This document shows positions 26,678-45,023 of a stretch of DNA of 64,000 nucleotides, piece after piece. Every line of letters starts with the position of its first letter. The stretch's first letter is position 1. Source of the DNA: Larimichthys crocea (Eukaryota > Chordata > Actinopteri > Sciaenidae); the NCBI RefSeq assembly GCF_000972845.2, contig NW_020853535.1, positions 434,001 through 498,000 of the forward strand, read 5' to 3'. The position numbers were made by a program, and so were the translations under genes. Below the pieces are notes generated by a model that was not told the origin of the DNA, made no database searches, and was given only the letters and a program-made list of their open reading frames with translations.

Positions 26678-29600
26678 CATTTCCTGGTGCAGCACCATGT
26701 GTCTGACCTGTGCAGTGTGACACAGTGAGGTACAGTGTTAGTTAACTAAACACATATCCTCAGTTGTAAATAAAATGCATCAAATCTCATATTTCAGTGT
26801 TTATGAATCATGTCTTTAGTTTGAGCTTTTCAATACAACAGCAGCTTTGAGCTTAAATTTACATTGAGCTGAGATGTGAACCTCAACAGTCACATCAGAC
26901 CCTGTGCATGTCAAGTCATCGTTCATTTTCCTTGCACACGGTTTCTTCCACTTATTTGCGTTTTGCTGTGTCACTGTTCCACTGGCATGCCACTTGTTTG
27001 TTTGTTTGTGCAGATATATTCCTGCCACTGTCATCGCTGAGGCTGCTGATCCCTCCTCTGCGGCTGCTCTCTGCAGCCATGTGGCAGGTGGCTCAGCAGA
27101 GAGAGGTTCTCGATTATGAGAAGCTTGATGAGTTCGTGACGTTGGTGACGGCGACAGTGCCAGACCTGCTTAGTCCGAAGCAACGAGGCAAGCTGCTCCT
27201 TCGACTGAGAGCCAAAGTGAGTGAGCGGGTTCGACACGGGAGCAAGTTACAGAAATCCAAATGATTGTAGAAGAATGTCACATCACATGGATACAGAGAA
27301 GTCAGAGTCTTGCTGAAGGGACTACTCTCTCTTCTTTCTACGTCTTTGTCTTCAGATTATTCTTGAGTTGTGCAGAAATGAGGAAACAGCCAACATTCTG
27401 TGTATACAGCCTCACCTGGAACGGATCCGCCCACCAGGATACACAGGAGTGAGTGTTTTCACAATGATGTGACAGCTCGTCAGGTGGCCTGTCTGTTGTA
27501 TTTACTGGTCAGATGATATGCTTGTATGGGTTGGAAATGGTCCCAAGTAACGGTGATGGTGTCTTTCAGAGTGGAGATGCAGAGGTGGATGCAGAGGAGG
27601 CCATTTTTGTGGCGCTCATTCAAACTCTGCTGAAGGAGCCAGCAGAGAGGGAGCATTTCTACCAGGCAAGGCAGCTTCATTCTAAAGCGAGTCTTATCGT
27701 GCGCTGCATCCTGTCACTGTTGGAGTATAGAGTAACAATCTGCTACCTTTGTTCTCCACAGGAGGTTTTTCCAACAGAATACGGCCTCAGCTACGACACA
27801 GACATGCAGCTCCTCGTGTGGGAGTTTCTCTCTAAACTGGAAAAACTCCTTCCAGTACCAGACCTGAGTCAGGTAAGGAAATGATATCACATTACAGTAG
27901 GTGCTGCTTGAAACATGTTCAGGAAAGTGTTGATGGACTAAGAAGTGAACAGTACAACTTAAATGATCTCAGCTGAAAGCTCTTTTTGCTTTTTCTGCCT
28001 TTTTGTGTGTAAATGTAATTAACTAGGTTAGATTTCTAAAGTAAGTAAGAAGGATGATATGTTATGTGTCACATTTCACCCTGAACTGATTGTATGATCA
28101 CTGTGGATCATGTTCTTGCTGACTGTCCATAAACAGACAGTTTCATGGCTGACCTCTGCCCCCTCTGTACTGAGGGACTACTTGGAAGCGCTCTCCAGTC
28201 CTGAGGACCTGACGTCTCTCCTGCAGCACCACAAATGCCTTGAGCACCTTGGAACACAAGGTAAAAACAGATTCATCTGCCATGTCTTAAAGCTTTTCCT
28301 CTCATCCACTTTAATCCAGGCCTGCTGTGTTTGACCAGTGTAAAGAGCTGGAAACCATTCACAAACATTCTACTGGGTAAATATGAAGTAGCAGGAGGCA
28401 CATGAGTATCTTTTGTTTGTCCTACAGCAGCAGTGGTTCGTGGGTTCATGTCATTTGATCTGCCTGGAGGAGACTGGATCATAAAAAGACTTTGTTTGTT
28501 TATATATGGTGCATGAAGTGTGAAGTATCAGAAGAAGCAGGTCTAGGTGATAAATAACTGTAAAAGTATCAACGGAGAAATGCATTTAAAGGTCCAGTTT
28601 GAGATTTAGTATCTAGATATTAGTATCTATTGGCAGGAATGGAATACAATATTCATGTATGTATGTACGTATGTATCAAGTATGTTTCCATTAGTATATG
28701 CTCAGCTGAAAATAAGACTTGTGTCTTAAAATGAGCCTTCTATGTCTACAATCAAAGAGGGTCCTCTTCTATGGAGTCCACCATGTTTGACCACCATTTT
28801 TATACAGTAGCCCAGAACAGACAAACCGAACATCTAGATCTAGATATGGACTTTTACCCAAGTTTCTCTTACATGCTTGGTAGGAGAGGGTGAGACGTGG
28901 GAGAGTATTCATTTGGTTGCAATCTGCAACTTCACCGCTAAGACCTGAACCCACAGCCCCATCCAGGTGTCTGAACCTGGCAGTGTTGCAGATGAAAGAC
29001 GGTTAAATACGGCTGGCCGTACTTAAGGGAAACAAAACAGCTACTTATGTTTTCTGTGTTTTGCATAGGTACCACCGTGGAGATGTCCACCCAGGTCTTT
29101 GCCTGCTCAGAGTGTCCATTCTTCCACATGCAGGAGTCCTACCTGCTGCAGCACATTGAGCAAAGTCACCCTGAGCAGTATAGCAAACTCCAGAGGGCCG
29201 CAGAGAAAGCTGAAGCCCCCAAGAAGAAGGTCAAGCGTCCTGAGTTCCCAAAGCCTTTCCCCATCCATGACAGACCCAACCCCTACATGTGCCAGGAGTG
29301 TGGCAAAACATTCACACGTGCCTCAGACGTGACGCGACACCAACGGACGCACACGGGTGAGCGCCCGTACACCTGTGAGGAATGCAAGAAGGGCTTCAAG
29401 AACTCCTGGGATCTGACCAGACATCAGCGCATCCACACCGGGGAACGACCATTCCTCTGCTCCCAGTGTGGCAAACGCTTCACGCAGATGGGGCTGCTCA
29501 AGCTGCATTTCGAACGAACTGCCTGCGGCCAGACTTGCAACCCTCCCCTCGACTTGGCGACAGAGGTCGTAGAAGTGGAAGAGACGACGGACAAAGGGGA

Positions 29601-30552
29601 CGGTCAATACAAATGCCAGAAATGTGGCGAGAGCTTCGGTAGCATCCTGGAGAGGATGAGGCACAGGCAGAGGCACGTGGTGAGGCGTCAGTACAAATGC
29701 TCCCAGTGCGAGAAGATCTACAGTCGAGCGTCGGACCTCAAGAGGCACCAGATGAAACACACTGGTGAGCGGCCGTTTGCGTGCGAGTGTGGGAAAAGCT
29801 TCACGCACGTGTGGCTTCTGAACAAGCATCAGCAGATCCACACCAGGGAGCGTCCCTACCCTTGCACGGAGTGCGGGAAGAGCTTCACGCAACTCCAGAT
29901 CCTTAACAGGCACCTGCTGACCCACAACGGCCAGCGGCCTTTTCAGTGCTCCTACTGCGAGAAGAGCTTCACCCAGCTCGCCAGCCTCACGCGCCACGAA
30001 CGAATCCACACAGGCGAGAGGCCGTACGTCTGCACCACCTGCGAGAAGACGTTCCTCACGCACGGAGAGCTAGTGAGGCATCAGCGCAGCCACAGTAACT
30101 TTAGGCCGTTCAGCTGCTCACAGTGCCCCAAGAGCTTTAAGACCAAGCGAGCGCAGAGTGAGCACCTCAACACGCACACAGGAGAGCGGCCATTTGCGTG
30201 CACCTACTGCGGGAAGAGGTTCGCCAAGTCCACCTCGCTCGTCCGGCATAACCTGACTCACACAGGGGAACGGCCCCACCAGTGCTCCCAGTGCGGGAAG
30301 ACCTTCCTCACCTCTGGTGAGCTCCTCCTCCATATACGGATCCACACGGGAGAAAGGCCTTATCCCTGCTCCTACTGTGAGAGGAGGTTCAGGTGCTCCT
30401 CCGACCTCAACATGCACGTCAGAACACACACCGGGGAGAAGCCACACAGCTGCCTGCTCTGCAAGAAGAGCTTCTCCACGTCTACGAGGCTGAAGAGGCA
30501 CACGCGCACACACATGGAGAAGGGTATCGTAGTGGAATCATTTAGTCTCTGA
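26289..30552 (+). CDS. TIN2-like N-terminal domain fused to about 15 C2H2 zinc fingers, 716 residues
   Basis: The exons are 26289-26328, 27014-27216, 27356-27448, 27570-27665, 27762-27872, 28137-28260 and 29069-30552. The first six encode a domain like the N-terminus of TIN2 (Pfam TINF2_N), the shelterin subunit that bridges TRF1, TRF2 and TPP1. Matches include [31 protein letters not shown] and [12 protein letters not shown], against human SWQV, GLKAK, EYGEPF..LLFEYL and LEKALPTP. The last exon opens with a degenerate finger ([22 protein letters not shown]), then carries standard fingers with TGERP linkers. One finger has a CxC pair (FACECGKSF) and another ends in Cys (HFERTAC). The intron after exon 4 uses a GC donor (CAG|GCAAGG). 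AATAAA lies at 30607. DNA binding is expected from the fingers; a telomeric role is only a hypothesis. Confidence 0.88.
26636..26674. repeat. (GT)n microsatellite
   Basis: About 19 GT units in intron 1 of the TIN2-like zinc-finger gene. Confidence 0.95.
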
Positions 30553-30861
30553 GCTGATAGCTGATGATGTATTTATTAGATGATGATTGCTGCTTTGTCT
30601 TAATAGAATAAAAAAATCTTTTTAATCAGTTCAGTAGCTGCATTGTTATTTTTTATTGCTGTGACACTCTTTTTGGTGATAATGCAGGGAGGAAGAGGTT
30701 GGTGATGGTGCATATAAAATAATCCAGAAATTAGATTTTAGATTATTAAAGGAATACTGAAGATCAATCTGTGCTTAAAATGTTTGAAATAAAACAATAG
30801 GATAAAGGACACAGAGGGAAGATAACATTTAGGGGCATGGTAAGGACATTTCAAAAGGTAA

Positions 30862-31304
30862 ATGATCAAAGAGCAAAGAGAGGAGGTGGAGAACCTGGAG
30901 GACGGTGGAAGGATAGTAGAGTGTGGGAAAAGTGATAAAGCCAAGCAAAGTCAAAGAGCAGGACAGAGCAGGGAAGAAAGGACAATGGGAGCTGCAGAGA
31001 GAAACGGGACCAGAAAAGAGGCCAAACTGTCCACAGAGGAACCAAAGAAAATGAAGATTCGTGTAAGTGATGAGAGCAGAGAAGCCGACGCAGAGAGCAA
31101 AGCCTCTGGTCTGGAGAAGGAGGACATTAACGAGGTGAAGGGAAACGAGGAGAGCGAAACACAAATGATCAGAAACAAAGCTGTGAAGAGGTGGGCGAAC
31201 AAAATGCAGAAGAGGGATGGTGGAGAAGACACACAGGCCAAAGATTTTAAAGATGGTACCACTGAGCAACCTGTGGCACTGATGGAGGACTGCTTAAATA
31301 TCCA
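30862..31304 (+). other. Highly charged open frame, unassigned
   Basis: A 147-codon open frame rich in Glu, Lys, Arg and Ser (for example KAVKRWANKMQKRDGGED) ends at a plausible donor, CAAG|GTGGGT. It lies 300 bp beyond the zinc-finger stop codon and its poly(A) hexamer. No finger, membrane segment or known domain is visible, and no downstream exon was found before the hAT insertion. It may be a relic exon, an unannotated exon or a chance purine-rich frame. Confidence 0.2.
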
Positions 31305-31574
31305 AGGTGGGTTTTCCTTACATTATTTATTTCTGTGATGATTCACAACTCATTCAGTCATCTGTGTAGTGCAGGAAAACATATCATGTTCATATTAAAA
31401 CAGCAGAATACAGACTAATTACAGGTTGGTTCGGCGCAATACGATATTATTTTTATCATTATATTACAGTGTTCCTTAAAAAAAAAAACAATACCTGTTT
31501 CTTTATAATAATGCAGACTTTTAAAGTCAGTCATCCAGATAGCTCACTATTACAATGTGGTTATCACGTGGGTT

Positions 31575-32163
31575 ATCATAAGCAGTGGCGCCGTATAAGG
31601 GGGTAAAAATTACAAGTTACAATTCCAAGGGCCCATGACTGACAGGGGCCCCAAACAATATTGTTGACATATGTGCAGCTAAGTTCAAAAATCTGCTGTT
31701 TTCATTGTCATTGTTTTGAGAGGATGATGTTAATTTATTATGATTGAAAATCTTTTAAATTCGTTTACTTTCCTTTTTTTAAATCGCTTATTAATGTTAA
31801 GAGAATTTTCCATTTTGAAATTTTACAATAAAAATACATTGATACTGTAAAAAAAATGGCCTTTATCACATCTTTATGGTGGCTTTTAATCTCGCATCAA
31901 ATAGTGAACTGCACTGTATACTGTATGCAAACTTGCATGTACAAATCACCAGCTGTAAATATTGTGCTAGTACTAGTATTGAACTACAAGACGCAAAACA
32001 GTTGCAAGCCTTTGCCCTCAGAGTTATGTAAAGCTTTTGATGGGATAGTTAGGTCCTAGAGATGTGGCGACAACAGCTGCGCAGAGGGGGTCCAATTAGA
32101 TTTTTTTTTTTTTTTTTTTTTGTCATGGGGCCTAAAATTCCTGGCGGCGCTCCTGATCATAAG
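31575..32163. mobile_element. Non-autonomous hAT element with 8-bp target-site duplication
   Basis: The element spans 31583-32155. It begins CAGTGGCGCCG and ends CGGCGCTCCTG, imperfect terminal inverted repeats (9 of 11 positions) with the CAG...CTG ends typical of hAT transposons. It is flanked on both sides by the identical octamer ATCATAAG (31575-31582 and 32156-32163), the 8-bp duplication expected of hAT. The 573-bp interior has no transposase frame and contains a poly(T) run at 32101-32121 and GGGCCC-rich stretches, so it must have been moved in trans. The intact duplication suggests a fairly recent insertion. Confidence 0.88.
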
Positions 32164-32219
32164 GGTTACTCTAAAAAACAAAAAAACATGCTCGGTTAAA
32201 TATTAAAATTCCCTCCCAA

Positions 32220-32720
32220 GTTTCCCGCCGGACCTCTTATCTACGGGGACTTCCTGTCCCACCCACATTCTCGTGTCGCTTCCGGGTGGCCACACAGACT
32301 CATCCCGCGAGCCGTCGTTATCTGAACGCTGTAAACAAAAAAAGTTGTTGAACGGTTTAACTCCCGCCACACGCTGAACGCAAAGACATGCATATCAAAA
32401 CAGGTGAGTTTGAACCACTTTGTGACGCGGCACGCTGACGCTGCTCGCGCTCGGCGCTGTTATCCCGCTGTGTTGCCGACGGACGCTGTTAGCAGCGGCG
32501 CTAGCCGCGGCGCTAGCTTTGAATGGGGGGTTACGAAACTTTGACTTCGGCTAACACGCTAGCTAGCTAGCTAGCCGTTAATGTCACGATACGGCGGAGG
32601 AATAAAGCCGACTCCGCGACGACAGCTTTCGTCTCGGTGACATTGTTGAACTATATCGACGACAGACGGATAAAACCGTCGAGTTTGACTCTCAGCGCCA
32701 TGACGCTGCTAATTAAAGTT
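32220..32720 (+). promoter_or_regulatory. CpG-rich promoter region of the NUFIP2-like gene
   Basis: CpG density rises sharply from about 32220 through 32720 around the five-codon first exon. The region has repeated CGCTAGC/GCTAGCTAGC tracts. This is the usual look of a vertebrate CpG-island promoter. No TATA box was assigned and the transcription start is unknown. Confidence 0.5.
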
Positions 32721-35411
32721 GGCTAACGCCGGTGCTGGCTCTTAGCCGTGGTTGTAGCTGCCAGCGCCGCACACACACACGAAGCACAACATGTTGTCCG
32801 AACCGAGGAGACGCAAAAAAAAGTAGCTAAGTCACTCTTCCACCCAGAGCCTGCTGAGTCCGTACAGTCCGCTAGTTTCTCGAAATTTCTGCCGCGGTGT
32901 GTGAGACGGGCAGCCTGGCTCGGCAAACTAACGTTACCTCATCGTTTTTTTTTGTTTTTTTTTTAAATGTGGCGCTTAGCAGCGGGCACGCCGTCCAGGC
33001 CGAGTGTGTGTTTCTTTATCATGGAGAGCGCTACCTCCGTCTGCTCCACCTCATACATGCAAACAAACCCTGTGAGTTTATTGTCCCCGCTGTAAAGACG
33101 CTGAGCAGTAATGTGCCATGTGGGCAGAAGATGACTCAATTAGCGCTAATAAGTTGATCTTCCCGTAAACACTAAGTGAACCAACCGTCGATGAGCCATC
33201 AAGTGTGACTGGTTAACACACAGATTGTGTATAAGACATGCACGGTGAGAGCTGTGACAGCCTGCAGCCAGTAAGACGCGTTAGTCCAGTGATTCTACAT
33301 TTTCTTTAATCATTAACTCAATTATTTTTAGTACTTCAGATCTTTCTGTTGCTGTTGATCATTTAGTGTGTAAAATGTCAGCAAACCTGGAGAGGCCCAG
33401 GAGAATTTTTATGCTTCGTATTTTGTCCAATCAACACCTCAAAGCATAACAAAGTCCAGTAATAATTATATTTATAAACAAAGACACTCGGCAAATTGTC
33501 TCATTTGATCAGCCTGGATTAAATATTGTTTGTAGTTTTTGTAGATGCACATGCTGGAGCTGGCTTATCAAAATAGCTGGAGAATAATTGTCTGTCAATT
33601 GACTAATTGATCAATCTAACACTTCTTTCAGCGTCCACACTCTGACTCAACAGTTTTGGCTTTGCGGTTTGTCATTAGTCAGCAGAACCCACACCCCACA
33701 CGAGATGTTTGGCTCCAGCTGATCCTTTCTCTTAATTTAACTTGACGTCATCTTGTTCTTTTCGGCCCATCTTGGCTATACGCAGCAGTACAGGCAACTG
33801 TTGTTCATGCACGGTGAAGTCACATGAAAAAGTGTCACCCGGCCCTGATGTGTGCTTATAAAAACAGCCGAGTGCAAAGATCCTTTATGAGCCAAGGCCA
33901 AGTGAGGAATCTTGGAGTGACACATGTTTGGAAATGAGAGCAGGACAGTGACAGGATTTATGTGTTTGACAGAACAGGGTTTCTTAAAGCGTAGCCCAAA
34001 TATTATTATTCTCCAGCTGTGATTGTTTTATATGATGCATAGATATGAGTGAGTTCAAACAGCGTGTCAACACCTGTCTTTCAGGTACATGGGAAGCCAG
34101 CAACACTGTGTGTGAGTCCGATACCCTGTGCGACCCAGCAGTCCTTGTTTCAGCCACCAACTCTGAGCCACACATTCGCAACCGCCGCTTGTCTCCCGGC
34201 TCAGGCAACTGTGGAGGTGGTGGAGGTGGAGGCTGCATCTCTGGTGGTGACCAACAGCCCAGACAGCTTTCACCCGAAGGCGACCTGATCGCACCTGGCC
34301 ACACGCACGCCTTCAGCTTCCGCCGGGAAAAAGAGCGCAAGGGCCAGTCGCACAAAGGCCGCAGCCTCCGCAGAGAAAGCCAGAAGGGGGTCATCCGAGT
34401 AAGTGAGCGGGCTCAAAAGGTTAACCAAAAGGAGAGGTGGGTGGAGGACAGTCTGTCACTGCTCAAGCCCCCACCCGCCTTCCCGGTGCAGGACAGCCCC
34501 GCCAAGCTGCAGCCCGCCGTAAGCTACGCCTCCAAGGTGAAGGCGGGAGCAGCAAGCGGAGCCCTGGAGGAGGACCGCCCCGCCATCGGCGTGCTGCTAC
34601 AGAACCAGTGGGGTCTCAGTTTCATAAGTGAGGCGAGGCCGGTCACAGAGGGCTCCAGCACTCGCCCCGCCGCCAACGCCCTCCCCCAACCCACAGACGC
34701 TGAACACTCAGACCTACAGTTTGAGACAGTTCTTACAGTCCGGCCTCCTGAAGAAACGCCCATTCCACTCCCTACCTTCATCACCGCTCCCACACGCCCA
34801 GAGGTGGATGAGAGCAACGGGAAGCTGCTGCTTAGCTGTCGCCATCTAGTGGAAGCTTTGAACTATCACAGTAGAGGTGAGACTGCGAGGAGCTTTAAAG
34901 ACATTGCTCTATTTTTAATTTGAAAAGTTGATGCATTTATCTAATGGTATTTTTCTTTCCTCTTTCTTCTCAGAATGGAATGTGATTTGTAACAAACAGA
35001 AAAAAGGTACGTTGACTCAGAACCGGACTGTGCTATTACACCACCTCAGGAAAAAAACATGATTTGAAATGTTAACATTTTTAACAATGATTTGCAGTTA
35101 TTTTGGAAACCACTTGAATTGTTAGTTCTGTCACTTGTGAGAACACTTACAGGTTCAGTTACGTTAGTTGTTTAGTCATTCATTGCTAGTGTCTAAATGA
35201 GTCAGCCACCATAAGAATAAACTAAAACCCTGCATCTGTCCAGTAGACAGCCAAACAGGAGTTTATTTATGATTACTCATGTATTTATGATTGATCTAAC
35301 ACATGTATTGTGTATGTTTTCAGCGGTCTTCCTGACATTTTGTTCTTTTCTTGTTTTGCAGTTCCAAAAAAGGTTGTCTGGTACAAGGACAACCAGGAGC
35401 ACCCAGCCTAG
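32388..35411 (+). CDS. nufip2-like: NUFIP2-family protein, short form, 296 residues
   Basis: NUFIP2 is an RNA-binding partner of FMRP found in the nucleus and in stress granules. Exons 32388-32403, 34085-34876, 34974-35006 and 35362-35411 join in frame through GT-AG introns. Three blocks match what I recall of human NUFIP2. LLKPPPAFPV..SYASKVK corresponds to LFKPPPVFPV..SYASKVK. LLQNQWGLSFISE corresponds to FQNQWGLSFINE. The tail (EALNYHSREWNVI..KKVVWYKD) corresponds to AAIVYHTKEMESIWN..KRIITYNE. The protein is less than half the length of human NUFIP2 (about 695 residues) and lacks its His/Gln-rich N-terminus, carrying instead a glycine run near residues 50-60. It is probably a paralogue. 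Exon 1 codes only five residues and lies in a CpG-rich promoter region. Confidence 0.8.
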
Positions 35412-36300
35412 CAGTGTGAGAAGCCCAAAGCATAACTAAATATATAAAAACACATACACAACACACACCTACATGCACATTAAAACATGTAAAGATGGAC
35501 ACATTTTTGAGTCCCGTTCTCACACACTGCACTCAGGATGATGTCTTCACGCAAAGCCACACTGAGACACTTTGGACTAACTCCTTTGAGATCTTACAGC
35601 AATGGACTTTTTTAACGCCTTACAGAAAGCCTGCCTTAATTAATCAGACCTGTTTTCATTGCCTCTCATTACCATTTTAGCTTGTATGTGTAGAGCTGGT
35701 CTTTGTTGGGTTTTTTTTTTTTTTCTTTTTTTAAAAAAAAAAAAAAAAAGAAACAATCTCTGAGGAGCTGTAATTTAATTTCCCCCCTTTTTGAAAGCTA
35801 CAGTTTTATCAAACTTTTTTTGTGTCCTCTGTAAAGTGAGCGGTAAATCAAGCACTTTGTTTAAAAAATCTGTTGTGACCAATCCCTGTGTGCAAGAAGC
35901 CCTCACCAGAGTGATTTATTTAACCCCCTACAAACAGAAGAATGTCTGTCTTGTACCTGCTTGAGTTTTATGGTTAATGTATGCAGAGGACGTGTGTATC
36001 CGTGTCTTCAGTTTACAGAGGGGTGTAGTCAAAGGCACAGTAGAATTCACCCTTTACCCCGTCACGTCGTGATGCTGTGTTCCTTATTTTGTTTTTATTC
36101 AGTTCCCTAATTGGGTGAATATTTCTCATGAATCCATAAGGGATCTCACCATGTTCAGTATGTTGATTTTTGAAAAGAATTTATTGAATAAAAAAAATTT
36201 ACACTGGAGAAAGAGGAGGAATGTAAGTGAACAGTATTGCTTAATAAAAATGAATAAACTTGACGAGTTACATCTTAGTCCTTTTTATTTATTCAGTTCA
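35412..36300 (+). other. nufip2-like: NUFIP2-like 3' UTR
   Basis: After the TAG at 35409-35411 the sequence holds T-rich and A-rich runs (about 35710-35750). Candidate AATAAA hexamers lie at about 36186, 36243 and 36253. The convergent OSGEP transcript appears to end at almost the same place. Confidence 0.6.
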
Positions 36301-36584
36301 TTCACATTAACAAGTGCTTGATAACCACCATACGATGTTAAACAGAATATAAACAGCTTTGTCACCAAATCAACAGTTGCTCCTCATCAGCGGCAATCCA
36401 GTCAGGAACAGCTGATCTCACCATCAATCACTGAACTTTCAGAATTTTTTTACTCCAAATTTCAAAATCTAACTACCTATCACTGCAGCTGCCAAAGACA
36501 GAAATTGCCGTGTACAGCTTTAAACTGTAATACCAGGAAAGACCAAAAAAAAAAGCTGTCAACCAGCACCAAGATGCTGCTCAG

Positions 36585-42560
<5,976 letters not shown>

Positions 42561-45023
42561 GGTAGCTGTTTCTAGGAGAGATAACAGCAAGGTGCAGTCA
42601 AGTGAAGCCAGTACAGAAAGTGCCAAAGTGCAGTTCCCCAAACAGTTGTGTCCAGATTGTGTCTACAAGACTGAAACCAAGATTCTATGTCACGGAAGGA
42701 ACACATTAAATATCTTGACTTAGCAAAGTAAATCATTGTTAAAAGTTTAACAAATGTAACAATTTTATATTTTGAATATTAATATTCAAATTTGTATTCA
42801 ATTTGTATTAATATTTCACTATGACAGGGTGGACGTGTTTGTTTTTGTTTTTATTTATATTTGTTTAAAATAGTTTACATTTCTAATGAGGGGAATGACA
42901 GTTGAAATACTAAAGAGTTTGATAAAAAGAGATAAAAAATAAAGAAAGAGTTGGTATTATTTAATACTGCAGAAAGTCTTTTCTCAACAGGTAAAAATAT
43001 AAATATATGCTACATAATCATAAACTGCTGCTCAGTCAAAAAGCGACTGATTGTTGAAGGTGAATGTGTTTTACTCATATATTTGGATTCTCTGCAAAGT
43101 AATTGTATTAATTAATATTTCACTATGACAGGGTGGATGTGTACAAACAAAGAATGAGCTACAAAGGCAACAGTTTGCTTTTTAAAGAGACAGTTACCCC
43201 GTGATAACAGGGTTGACAGCTATGTGAAAACATCAAAAAAGGTGTGGGTTGTGTGTGTGTTATGTGATGTGTCTTAACCACATACTGTATGTGTCTCTTC
43301 CTCTTTCTGTGTTCTTGACACTGAACATAATCAGCCATAAACTGCAAAATGAGAAAGAGAGGAGGAGTTCCCTTCCAGGCTCCTAACTCCTCCTACAGGT
43401 TCAAGATGGGAAGTGTGTCTCTCACTTGGCGACAGATATAACCTCACACTCAGTGCAGATGCAAAGAGCCATAAGATAGACATAAGGGACATTAAGACGG
43501 TGTACAACTATTTTTTAACTCATCTATTTGGAATTATTTTCTACACCATGCAGAGGCAGAGTGACCACATGGTAAGATATTTATTGATACACTTGAAAGT
43601 GACTCAAGTCCTTTTTCAACAGGTAAAAGTTATTATAAACTGCTGCTCAGTTGTACTTTGAAACTTTCAAACAATACTATATTGTATTTGGCCTCCATTT
43701 GTTTCTAAAAAATAACATAAAGGCTTTTTACTAACTTGTAAAAAGAATTTGTTTAGTTCAATTTAAGATGACAGGGAGGACCAAGGATGAATGAGTTGGA
43801 GAGAAGTCTTATTTTACACCTCTTAAATAAGAGCTCAGCTGAGCACAGATCCACTGATTTTTTTTTATTTTTATTCAAAGTTTTTATAAACTAGTTTTTA
43901 GTCATTTTTAGTTTAGTAGTACATATTACAGGAAAACACATTTGTGGCTATAGGGTTATTTATAGGTTATAGGGTTATTTATAGGTTATTTCACAGAATT
44001 TTTAAAATACATTTGTTCTCAAGTTTATTGTGCTAACTCAGATGATATCTTACATCTATTGTTCTAATATGAGTATAATGAATGTAATAATTTGTGTAAA
44101 ATTATTAGAAAATATATCTCATTTTCCACCCTGTGATCCACCGCCCTACAGGACTGCTAAACTGCAGCTTTCCTATGTGATGACAGGGTTGACATAGATG
44201 TAACTTGTTAGGAATATAAGCATATGGGACATCACCCAATCAGAGAATATAATGGAATAAATGGAATGGAAGCACACTTTAAGAGACTTATCATTACTGA
44301 TAGGAGTGTGTGAAGGTTTGGCCATTTATAATAAAACCTCAGAATTTCATTGTTTTGTGATATATTATTTTTGTCGCCCTCTTTAGATAGCTTTTCTATC
44401 TAAGGTTCTGAAGAAAGTCATCTCATCTCAATTGATTTATTCTATTAACAATAATAGTGTTTGTAACAGTTCCAGTCTGGTTTTAACAGGCTTCATAGTA
44501 CTGAGACTCACTTAGAGACCTGGGTAGGATGATGATGTTTTGATGACCATGTCAGCAGTATTGTGTTGCTCAAAATGATCTTTATCAACTGCTCACCTAC
44601 AAAAGTGGTACATGCCTTTATCTGTTTTTGGATTGGGGTGGTTGTTAAACATGTGATATCTTCTATGATGTGGCAGTTACTATTACAAAGTAGTAGATGG
44701 TGGAATGAAGATCCAGAGTGCACTTTACATCCAATAACTGCACACTATACAATGTTGGCTGCCTAAACTTTCACTATGCTATTCCAAACTCTCTAATGAC
44801 AAGTCCACAGTGGCATTTCCTAGACAGTGATTGTCTTTCAAACTTGTCACACATCAAATCGAGTAATCTAGTACATTTGACTGTGAGGACATAAACACAT
44901 TTTAAGTGAAGGGGATCTTTAAGTGATATTCAGATTTATATTTCTTGTTTTCTAAGGAAAAATCAAGACATGATCTAATCATGTAACCACATATTCTCTC
45001 ATTAGTGTAATATAGAGGAGGCC

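Noticed and set aside
29323..30063. 246-codon minus-strand frame opposite the zinc-finger exon
   Set aside because: It is the antisense shadow of the repeated finger codons. It has no family match and no splice context.
30118..30513. Second minus-strand frame opposite the fingers
   Set aside because: Same cause: regular finger codon usage leaves the antisense frame open.
34437..34849. Alternative frames within NUFIP2-like exon 2
   Set aside because: Out of frame with the conserved NUFIP2 blocks; GC-rich shadow frames.
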